64,000 bases of DNA from Euleptes europaea (lineage: Eukaryota > Chordata > Lepidosauria > Squamata > Sphaerodactylidae), in contig NC_079321.1 in the NCBI RefSeq assembly GCF_029931775.1, positions 14,094,501 to 14,158,500 on the forward strand, in the 5' to 3' direction. Each line of letters begins with the position of its first letter. Positions within the stretch are counted from its first letter, which is position 1. Below, in pieces: positions 1 through 11,500 of this stretch. Under the pieces are notes generated by a model. The model ran no database searches, was not told the DNA's origin, and saw only the letters and a program-made list of their open reading frames with translations. Made by a program: the position numbers and the translations under genes.

Positions 1-176
1 AGGGTTACCTGAAACCCTAGTGTTCTGCGAGTAACTGCTAGGGGTTCTGCGAGAAACTGCTAGGGGTTCCATAAGAAACAGTGATGAATAGGCTAATCAT
101 ATGTAATCATATGTAGGGGTTCCCTGAGACATGAAAACTATTTCAAGGGTTCCTCAAGGGTAAAAAGGTTGAAAAA
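1..176. mobile_element. Possible hAT-type terminal fragment
   Basis: Repeated GGGGTTCC-type motifs (AACTGCTAGGGGTTC twice) and an end CAAGGGTAAAAAGGTTGAAAAAC look like the end of a hAT element cut by the window edge. Confidence 0.3.
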
Positions 177-357
177 CGCAGGAATAGAGGTTTGTTTTTG
201 CAGAGGGTTGCTGTCTTAAAGAAGTCAGTATTGTCTGGTGGGCTGGCTTGGCTGCCACTTTTCATTCTGTGCCGGTCAGCAGGAATAACTCAGTAGTATT
301 AATTGCAACAAAATTAAGTTTCTCCTCCCCCCCTCTTTTTTTTTTTTTTTTTTTAAG

Positions 358-455
358 GGTTGATGTTGCCGGACTTGATTTCCGCAAACCTTATTTCAGA
401 CTACATCGTCGTCGGAATGCCGGATTCTGTCAATGACTTGCAAGGCACCAGCAGG
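358..455 (+). CDS. MCM3AP: MCM3AP coding exon (first in window)
   Basis: A poly-T tract and AAG acceptor precede it and AGG|GTAAG follows. Two bases complete a codon from the previous exon, then it reads [15 protein letters not shown]...[10 protein letters not shown], the segment just before the QWLV block of human GANP. Confidence 0.88.
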
Positions 456-3400
456 GTAAGAACAATTTTAATTAATCCTTCTCCAGAGTGAATTGTTACA
501 GTGAATTGGGGGGGGGGGGGTTGTTCCCTGTATATTTCATGTAACATCTGGATTAACCAAGAACAAAACACAAATCACTAATTTGGGGGTGGGTGGGTTG
601 ATTAACATTGACCTTTTGATTTTCCCCCCCCTTCATCTATTTTTTATTTGTGTGTCATCAGGCAGTGCAGATTAAAGTGTTCCTATACTTAGAATGTTTA
701 TATGCCCCCTCTCTCAAGCTTCACATAGCTTATAATAATTAAAAAACCTCTTCAGGGAGGCGATTAGTGAACCTTTGGCACAGTTTCATGGAAGGTCCTG
801 CTAAGGTTGTCCCCTCGACGCATGATGGAAACATCTAGAACTAGGCCTGACCTGCAGATTATAAGCAAAAGCAGGGCTAACATGGGAAATGTGAGGGGGC
901 AAAGCAGTCTGTGGGTGTGCCATTCCTATAGCAAATAGCCTGTGGGCAAATTTGGCTTTTTGCTTCCAACTTTTAGGGGCCTTCAATTGTGCGCCCTAAG
1001 CCAGGGCCTACCTTGAACTACCACAGTGGCTTCTGTGGGGACTTCCTGATAATCACAATTCCCATTGTAACCCTCTTCAGCCCAAAAGCCTTGGACTTTT
1101 CATATGTCTACAGAGATTTTTGGGGATTGGGGCCGTACCTACAGTAGATGTTGGTCACAGAGGATGAAGCGTAATCTCTTCTGAATATGAGCTTATTATT
1201 TAGTCTTGGGGTTTCCATCCTTTTTCAGCCTACAGTCACATTAGTAATTCTGACACAGGGTGGTAGGGGCAGACACAAAATGGCATCTTGCAGGAGATGG
1301 AGCCAACCACAAAAGGGCTGCTGCAGGAGCCTGAGCTAACCACAAAAAGTGAGGGAGTGAGGTTATACATAGCTCTAATAAGAACTGCCTATGGACAACA
1401 GCCTTTATCTAGCCTCCCCCAGTTTCTAAAAGCATTCGGCAGGCACCAGGAAAGGTGTCATCCACGGACACCACATTGGGGACCCCAGTGTAGTCAATTA
1501 CTTGATGTCTGTTATGAGAGAGTGTGTTTTTTGTTCGAGGCAAATATCAGAAATGATCCTGGACAACTTTTGATCCTCCTCAGGTCAATAGATCATGGGA
1601 GCCCTAGGTTGATAACCTTCCTACACACACACACAGAATAAGAAGAGTTGGCTTTTATATGCTGACTTTCTCTACCACTTAAGGGAGACTGGCTTACAAT
1701 CACCTTCCCTTCCCCTCCCCACAACAGACACCCTGTGAGGTAGGTGGGGCTGAGAGAGCTCTAAGAGAGCTGGGACTAGCCCAAGGTCACCCAGCTGGCT
1801 TCGTGTGTAGGAGTGGGGAAACAAATCCAGTTCACCAGATTAGCCTCCACTGCTCATGTGGAGGAATGGGGAATCAAACCCGGTTCTCCAGATCAGACTC
1901 CACCGCTCCAAGCCACCACTCTTAACCACCACTCTTAACCACTACACCACCACACACACACACACATGTATTTTTAGCTTGAAATACTGTTGTGCTGGGA
2001 AGTTCCTCAGTTTGAGACTAAGGTTGTGCAAAAAAAAAAAAAGTAGGTAAATTTCGGGTCGGGTTTATTGGGCCCGATTTCCCCCCCCCCCAGTAAACCT
2101 GGAATAAGCCAAGTACCCATACTAGTAAAGGGTATTTTGGCTTTATTTCCGGGTTTACCGAAAAAAAATTGGGTCCATTATAGTCTATATGGGGATTTTT
2201 TCCCGAAGCTCCTGTGGGGGCAGTATTAAAGGTAAAGGTCCCCTGTGCAAGTACCGGGTCATTCCTGACCCATGGGGTGACGTCACATCCTGACGTTTAC
2301 TAGGCAGACTTTGTTTTATGGGGTGGTTTGCCATTGCCTTCCCCAGTCATTTTCCCTTTACCCCCAGCAAGCTGGGTACTCATTTTACCGACCTCAGAAG
2401 GATGGAAGGCTGAGTCAGCCTTGAGCCAGCTACCTGAAACCAACTTCCGTCGGGATCGAACTCAGGTCGTGAGCAGAGCTTGGACTGCAGTACTGCAGCT
2501 TACCACTCTGCTCCACGGGGCTCCTTGGGGGCAGTATTAGAGTTCCCAAATTTTCAGGGTAGCTTCAAGGGACTCTCCTTGCATGAACCCCGAAGTTTGG
2601 TGAAGATCGGGTTGGGGCCTCGATTTTATGGGGTCCAGAAGGGGCCCGTCCTTGAAGCTACCCTGAAAATTTGGGAACTCTGCCTCCAAAAATGCCTCCC
2701 CCAGAGCTCATTAAAAAAAATCCCATAGGAAAAAGCCTGGGGAAAGCTGAAGCCCAAAAAAGCAGAATACTATACGGCGATTGGCTATCCGGCTTCGGCT
2801 TTATTCCCAGGTTTTGGTATTTAGTAAAACCAAAACCCAAATATTGGTGAAACGGCTAATTTTGGGTTTTGTTTTGGTTTGGGTTTATCGATATGCACAA
2901 CCCTGTTTGAGACCAAGGATGAAAGGGTTGCTGTTTTAACAGGATTGGAATCTTAACGTGAGACTGAATGTTTTTGAGAGTCGTATTCATCAGTGGATTA
3001 ATTTGTTCCATGGGTGCTTCTGTTTGTTCCCAGTTGGCCGAAGCAATGCAATGGCTGGTTGCTCAGTGCCCCAGTTCCTTCCAGTTCTGCTGCCAGACGC
3101 TTACCCAGTATGTTGAAGATGGCATTGACAGAGAATTCAGCCAGCACTTCTACCAAGACAAGAAGGAAAGGCGTGTGGCTGGCTTGCCCTCCCAAGACCC
3201 CAGTGCCATCATAGAGCTGTACAACAGTGTGATACAGTTCCTGGCTGACGTTGCATCTTCGGATGAGCTCTGGGACCTGTCCTGGCCTGTGACTGAGTTT
3301 GCAGAGCCCGGGGGCAGCAAAGCACTCCCCCATCTGCAGTGGAACACACCCAGCCACTTGGCTTGGCTGAAGAAGGCGCTCCTGTCCTTCCAGATCCCAC

Positions 3401-5552
3401 AGATGGATCTCCCTCCTTTGGGTGGTAAGAATTTCTGAATAAAAGCCAATTATACCATTTCAGAAAATGGAACATTTCTCACACATTTGTTTCCAGCAAT
3501 ATATTCCTAGAATCATAGAATCACAGAGGGAGTTGGGAACGTTTAGTCTGGAGAAGAGGCGGTTGAGGGGGGACATGATTGCGCTCTTTAAGTATGTGAA
3601 GGGCTGTCACTTAGAGGAGGGCAAGGAGCTGTTCCTGTTGGCAGCAGAGGACAGGGCTCACAATAATGGGTTTAAATTGCGGGCAGAAAGGTACCAGCTG
3701 GATATTAGGAAAACATTTTTTTACAGTAAGAGTTGTCCGACAGTGGAACCAGCTACCTAGGGAGGTGGTGAGCTCCCCCTCACTGGCCGTCTTTAAGCAG
3801 AGGCTGGACAAGCACTTGTCAGGGATGCTCTAGGCTGATCCTGCATTGAACAGGGGGTTGGACTAGATGGCCTGTATGGCCCCTTCCAGCTCTATGAGTC
3901 TATGCTTAAACAGCATCTTGGACCAATTGAGCAGAGAATTAAAGCATGATATAACACATCAAGGTATAAAATAGCAGGAGAGAGAAGAAAAAATCAACAA
4001 GCAATTCAGTGCCTAGGAAAGGAAGTTCTTGGCACCCCAAACCTAACAAGTTTGGTACCAGGCAGACTGATGGGGCAGGGGGAGAATTCCAGAGATGAGA
4101 GGCCACCGAAGTGAGAACCCCAATTCTGGGGTTCACCACCCTCCTTACTCCTGGAGGCAGGGCAAGCAAAGTAGAAGATCTTAATCAAGTGCTTTCCTGA
4201 TTAATACATGAAGCTGCCTTATACTGAATCAGACCCTTGGTCCATCAAAGTCAGTATTGTCTACTCACACTGGCAGGTAGAGAGGTCTTTAACATCACCT
4301 ACCTGCCTAGTCCCTTTAACTGGAGATGCCGGGGATTGAACCTGGGACCTTCTGCATGCCGAGCAGTTACTCTACCACTGAGCCACGGCCCCTCCCCAAA
4401 TAATTGAGTTTGTGACGTCCCCTGGTGTTTTGAGGCTTCTTGGCTCAGCTGATGGCAAAACAAGAGGGCCCTCTCTCTGCAACGCTCTATCCATGGTTTC
4501 TCTTCTCCTAGCTGGGCATTGTGTAATATATGTATTTCCTCCCTGCAGCTCCCTGGCATCCGGTTTGCACCATGATTCTCCACTATTTGTCCCAGACGGC
4601 CAGTTCTCCTCACACCCAAGCAGTACTCCAGTCTCAGGTGGAGAGCCTGCTAAGCAAAGCCTACGTCATGTGGAGGGGCAGGATGCGCACCAGCTCAGAA
4701 GAAGGGGGCCCTTCTGTGGCGGAGATCCCTTGGGATAGTATTTTGGCATTGTGCATTAACCACAAATTGAGAGACTGGAAACCTCCTCGCTTGCCAGTGG
4801 CACCGGGTAATAAATACAGTGGCGATCGGTTTTCTTAAGTATTGTCGAAGGCTTTCACGGTCAGAGTTCATCAGTTCTTGTAGGTTATCCGGGCTGTGAC
4901 CGTGGTCTTGATATTTTCTTTCCTGACATTTCGCCAGCAGTTGTGGCAGGCATCTTCAGAGGAGTAACACTGGACAGTGTCTCTCAGTGTCAAAGTGTGT
5001 GGGAAGAGTAATATATACAGTCAGAAGGGGGTTGGGTTTGAGCTGAGTCGTTGTCCTGCAAAAGAATCAAAGGTAATGTGCTAAACATTGTCCTGTAAGT
5101 ATCCACACATCCTAATTAGCACAGTACTTTGATACAGGGCAATGATTAGCACATTACCTTTGATTCTTTTGCAGTTTCCTGAAGAAATTGATACTTTGCA
5201 TTACTAAATTTCATCTATCCTGATTTCTAACGATTTGCCCTGTTACTCCTCCATAATAACTGTTTGGCCACTGTGTGGAGACAGGATGCTGGACTGGATG
5301 GACCACTGGTCTGATCCAGGAGGGCTCTTATGTTCTTTTGTGTTCAGTAGTGTTAAAACAGTTTTAACACTAGCAGTGATACTTTTGTGGAAGACAGCAC
5401 AATTAAAATAATACAGAAAACAGTTCTATCCCTTTTCAGAGCCAAAAAACTCCTCCAGCGCTCTAATGCAACTTATACCTTGGGATGGAGGGAAAGGGGG
5501 GAAACTGCATTCGCCCAGAGAGACGTATTTATATTCTTCTTGTTCAGCCAAA

Positions 5553-5583
<31 letters not shown>

Positions 5584-8500
5584 AGTGCCATCAAGTCGCT
5601 TCCGACTCATGGCGACCCTATGAATCAATGTCCTCCAAAATGTCCTATCTTTGACAGCCCTGCTCAGATCCTGTAAATTGAAGGCCGTGGCTTCCTTTAT
5701 TGAGTTAATCCATCTCTTGTTGGGTCTTCCTCTTTTCCTGCTGCCCTCAACTTTTCCTAGCATGACTGTCTTTTCCAGTGACTCTTGTCATCTCATGACG
5801 TGACCAAAATACGACAGCCTCAGTTTAGTCATTTTAGCTTCTAGGGAAAGTTCAGCCAAATAGTCCATAATTAAAAAAGGTAAAGGTCCCCTGTGCGAGC
5901 ACCATGTCATTCCTGACCCATGGGGTGACGTCACATCCCGACGTTTTCTAGACAGACTTTGTTTTACGGGGTGGTTTGCCAGTGCCTTCCCCAGTCATCT
6001 TCCCTTTACCCCCAGCAAGCTGGGTACTCATTTGACCGACCTCGGAAGGATGGAAGGCTGAGTCAACCTCGATCCGGCTATCTGAAACCAACTTCCGTTG
6101 GGATCGAACTCAGGTCGTGAGCAGACTTTGGACTGCAGTACTGCAGCTTACCATTCTGCGCCACGGGGCTCCTTCCGTAATTACATTCCATGAAATTGGC
6201 CCATACTTTCTATTTCATTTGAAGCTGTGAAAACCCGTGCTGCTTTTGAATTAGATCTTGTTTCTTTTTGGTATCTTGCATCTGCAGAAGCAGTGAGCAA
6301 AGACGGCCAGGTGTATGTGTATTTTTTAAAGGAGCACTTGAGAAAGTTCGTCTGTCCATCCTTATGGGAAGAAGCTCGGCTAAAAACCCAGAAGGAGGTC
6401 CAGCGAATTCAAGGAAGGTGAGATTTTGTTTGCTGTTTTGTCAGGGATGCTCTAGGATGATCCTGCATTGAGCAGGGGGTTAGACTAGATGGCCTATGTG
6501 GCTCCTTCCAACTCTATAACATGTTGGTTTATTTCCTATGGGTCTTTTCCACCACTGGCACAGCTTTCCTCTGTTACAAGAGGCTGTTTAGTGGCCCAAG
6601 TGTTCCAGCTTTTTTATCTCAGGTGGAATTTGAGTGGATGGCTCCTGTTGAGTGGGGCAGGTGCAAGAGGAATGCAAATACAAGCAAGAGTCCAGTAGCA
6701 CCTTAAAGACTAACAAAATTTCTGGTAAGGTATTAGCTTTCGTGAGTCGCAGCTCACTTCTTCAGATACTGCGAGCTGTGGCTCACCAATGCTCACACCC
6801 TACCAGAAATTTTGTTAGTCTTTAAGGTGCTACTGGACTCTTGCTCTTTTCTACTGCTACAGACAGACTAACACTGCTACCCATTGTTATCCAAATACAA
6901 GCATCCCGTATTGTTACAATTCACTTGAATGTTGCTCCAACAGCTCTTGTTCACTCCCCTTCCCTCCCTTGGACTCTGCTAGCTTCGGAGAGCTCTGCCC
7001 CACCCTCATTCAAAGTGCTATATATATTCAATATATATTCCAGGTGCTAGGTACAAAGGGAATTCCATATTTGCCCAGTAGCAAACAGTAGTTTTCTGGC
7101 GCAAGGGACAACAATGGCTTTTTCTTATTTCTTGCCCTCCAGGTCCACGACAAAGTCTCAGGTTCTTCTGCAGCCGTATTCTCTGTCATTTGCTCCAGCG
7201 AAACATGACTCCGGCTTGAGAAACGCAAGTGATGAGGAACTGCGCGTTTCCCCTGGAGCAGATCTTATGCTGACTGATTCCCATCTGGATCATCTCACCA
7301 AGCGCCTGTCTGCCAAGCTGCAGCTAGAAAAAAATGAGAGCAGGAGGTAAAGGACTGGTGTCAAGTGACCGGGGTATTAGTGGGAAAGGCAGCTGTTTAC
7401 CTGGGAGCACATGCACTCTTTTAGAACACGCTTTTACAAGTTTTCCTTCTTTTCCACCTAAAGGTAAAGTGTGCCTTCAGGACACTACTGACTTATGGCA
7501 ACCCTGTAGGGTTTTCAAGGCAAGAGATGAGCAGAGATGGTTGGCCATTGCCTGCCTCTGCATAGCAACCCTTCGTGGTCTCCCATCCAAGTACTAACCA
7601 GGGCTGATCCTGCTTAGTTTCCAAAGTCTTGTGAGATCAGGCTAGGCTGGCCTCTTTAAACTGCTCTCCCCTCCCCACTAGAGGTGTACATTTCAAGTTT
7701 TAATGCCATAACTATGTAACGAGAGAGAGCAAGCATCATATGAAGAAGAAGAGTTGGTTTTTATATGCTGACTTTCTCTACCACTTAAAGGAGAATCAAA
7801 CCGGCTTACAATCACCTTCCCTTCCCCTCCCCACAACAGACGCCCTGGGAGGTAGATGGGGCTGAGAGAGCCTGATTAGTCCAAGGTCACTGAGCTGGCT
7901 TCATGTATAGGAGTAGGGAAACAAATCCAGTTCATCAGATTAGCCTCCGCCGCTCGTGTGGAGGAGTAGGAAATCAAACCCGGTTCTCCAGATCAGAGTC
8001 CGCCACTCCAAACCACCGATCTTACAGTGTACATTTCAAGTTTTAATGCCATAACTGTAACGAGAGAAAGCAAGCATCATATGGTTGCATCATGATTATT
8101 ATAAGTGTACATTTTCTTGCCTTTCACTTTTTTGGGGTGCAGGTTTGATGAACAGCTGCAGCAATTCTTAGTGAATGACTCTGAGCTGTTGTGGGACCCC
8201 CAGTCTCTTCCAGTTTACCTTCCCGAGGCGCTAGTGTCTATGCCTCAGATCATCCCCGCAGTGGCAAAAGCACCTGTGCCAAGAAGCCCAGAGGTAAAAA
8301 AAACCCCACTAAAATTATGTCATATAAATAAAATGCAAAAGATTATTATGGTGGCAATGTAATTTCTATGGGGCATTGTTAACTGACCGAAATTCTTACG
8401 TTTCTGTGGGAAACTATGTGCGATATATAGTAAGCAGCGAATGAACTTAAATTGGCATGATTTTAGGTTTCCTGGAGATAGTTAACTTCGTTGTTCAAGA

Positions 8501-11500
8501 TCCAGAGGGAACATTGGTGCAAATAAAACTGCCACAAAAGTCGAAACTGTCACCAGTTTTCCCGAAAGCCCCACCTAGATGGGTTACATGTTTAGTGCAT
8601 CGAGCAGGGAGCTTTTGGAATAGTGTGTTGCACCATCATCATCTTCCTCTTGGAAGGCATAAGTAACGTCATCCCGTGGCTGGCCAGTCCAGAGCAAGCA
8701 TGTCCCTTCTGGACAAGAACTGTCAGGATCAGGCGTCTGTCCCTAGCATCCCATAAGCAAACTCATCCAGGCAGGTATTCCTGAAGCAGTAATACTTTAT
8801 TAGGAGCAAAAAGACAGATTAAAGGACTGACTGCCTAGAGGCAGGTGAGGCTAGTAATGAGGAAACATAGGCAGGTTACATGTTTAAAAGCAATACAGGC
8901 TGTGAAAGTAAACATGGCCAAACAGCCCCTCGATAAGCGGTTCCCAGGAAGGGAGACTAAACATCAGCACAGCTGTGGAAAACAGGATGAGCGAAACTAC
9001 ACAGGCGCCTACAGTCATGAGAACCAGGACTTGACATGTAGCCAGAAACTGGCCTAACTCATGTCAAGAGCCTTTACTCCTGCGGCAGGGAGCAAGGCCT
9101 GACAAGAACAAGAGGGGGCCCCAAAATCCTCTCTATCACTGCACTTCTGGCACCTATAAATGAGGCCATATTACATTGTTACATCAACAGAGTGATTTTT
9201 ATACATTGCATCCTGTAGTTTGTTGTTGTTTTTTGCTGTCAAGTCATAGCCAACTTATGGAGACCTTGTAGGGATTTCAAGGAAGGAGACGCTGAGAGGT
9301 GGTTTGCCATTTCCTGCCTCTGCTAAGCAACCCTAGACTTCCTTGGTGGTCTCTCATCCAAGTCCAACCCAGGACCGACCCTGCTTAGTTTCTGAGATCT
9401 GACCAGGCCGAGCTAGCCTGGGCCATCCAGGTCAGGGCATGAACTACTTTATTAGCTTGCTTGAGCTTTTGCACAGTTATTCTGTGATGACAGTCATAGA
9501 ATCAATATTCTCTCAGATTGAGTGAATTCATGTAGCTTCGAATGGTAGTGGTGGAAAGTGCCATCAAGTCACAGCTGACTTTCGGTGACCCCATAGGGTT
9601 TTCAAGGCAAGAGACGTTCAAAGATGGTTTGCCACTGACTCCCTCTGTGTAGCAACTCTAGGCTACCTGAGTGGGCTCTCGTCCAGGTACTAACTGGGGC
9701 CGACCCTGCTCAGCTTTCAAGATCTGATGAGTTTGGGAGCATTATTAGGATGGTGATATTCGTGAATCTGTGATCGCTTTGGCCCACACACAAGGGTGTG
9801 TGTCTCTGGGTTACAGGGTGTGCACACCACTTTTCCCCTTCATGGCTACTTTTAAACATAAGAAAGGCCATGCTAGATCAGACCAGGGTCCATCAAGTCC
9901 AGCAGTCCGTTCACAACAGTGGCTAACCAGGTGCCTCTAGGAAGCCCACAAACAAGACGACTGTAGCAGCACCATTGTGAGAGTCCCAGCCAAACTGTGC
10001 TAACTTCGCAAAATCACTTGCTCAGACTTGGATGCAGAAACAAAGGATTTATTGAAAGCTTCAGATGGTACCAGGCAGACACGAGTTTAAAGTTACAAGT
10101 GAGCTAACAATCAGGGTTACAGAATATATCTCCTACAGGGCACCGGGATTCACACTTCTGTTATGGGAAGCTACAAGATAGATTGGTGCAATACAAAACA
10201 TCAAACGGTTTCAGCGAGACTGTTAGGACTATCGGATCCCCAAGGCCGAATCTGGCCCGAGGGAGTACATGCAGGAAGCGCAGCAGGGGAGGGGAAGACG
10301 GCACCTGGGAAAGACAGACGAGGCGCCAGGACCCGGGGAGGTGTGAACTGCTTTTACGAGTTCAAAGGGGAGAGGGATGAAGGATACAGAAAGGAGAAAG
10401 GGAGTCAAAGACACATGGCCCTCACATTCTGCCCCCCTTAAGGCCCCCCTCCCGCTAGGTCGGGAGGACGAGGCTTATCAGGGTAGGCACAATGGAATTC
10501 ATGAACTAGTCGGGGGGCCACCATGTGGGGGGCTGCCACCCATTCATCATGTGCAGGACCCAGATGTTTCCATCGAACGAAATAGTACAATTTACCCTTT
10601 TTCCACTTGGAATCTAAGACCTTGGACACTTCCAAGTGTGTGTCCCCGCCCACCACCGTAGGAATTTCTGGTTCGGGAGGGGAGTGGAACTGGGGAGCGG
10701 CTACGTAAGGTTTGAGTAAACTGATGTGAAATACGGGGTGGATGCCCTTGAGGGTTTTGGGCAGCACCAACTCCACTGTGACTTCATTGATTACTCGGGA
10801 TATGGGAAAAGGTCCTACGAAACGCTCATTAAGCTTTTTGCAGGGTCGGAGCGAGCGCAGGTTCTTGGTGGAGAGATAAACCTGTTCCCCCACTTTGAGC
10901 TCCCATCCCGGGGACCTGTGTTTATCGGCCTGTTCCTTGTCTTTGCGCTTGGCCCGTTCCAGGTTCTTTTGCAACCAGGGCCAAGTAGATCGGACCACCT
11001 GCACCCACTCCTGGACCTCCTGGATCGCTTCAAGCTCAGGCGTGACGGGGGTGGAACCGAACGGACCGAAATCCGTCCCGTACACTACCTGGAAAGGGCT
11101 AAACCCAGAGTGGGGGGCATTGTTGTAGGCATACTCAGCGAAAGGCAACAAGTCAACCCAATCATCCTGGTGATAATTAACATAACAACGGAGGTAACAC
11201 TCGACCACGGCATTCACTCGTTCGGTTTGGCCATCGGTTTGGGGGTGGTAAGCGGAGGAGAGACCCTGTTCCTCCACCCCTAGTAGCTTCAGGAAGGCTC
11301 GCCAGAACTTGGCAACAAACTGGACCCCCCTGTCGGAGAGGACCTTTCTGGGGACCGAGTGAAGTCTGAGGACATGAGTGACAAACAATTTGGCCAATCC
11401 CTGGGCCGAGGGTAGTCCGGCACAGGGGACGAAGTGAACCTGTTTGGAGAAAAGATCTGTGATCACCCACAGAACCGTTTTTCCTCGGCTGGGAGGCAAA

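Noticed and set aside
1288-1641. A 117-codon frame as an MCM3AP exon or separate gene
   Set aside because: No resemblance to GANP, and it runs into a SINE.
3014-3475. Other frames overlapping the MCM3AP exon
   Set aside because: Shadows of the real exon at 3034-3424; they do not fit splice phases.
5552-5580. TG tracts as Z-DNA regulatory sites
   Set aside because: They are the 3' tails of Bov-B and 5S SINE copies and recur wherever those elements end.
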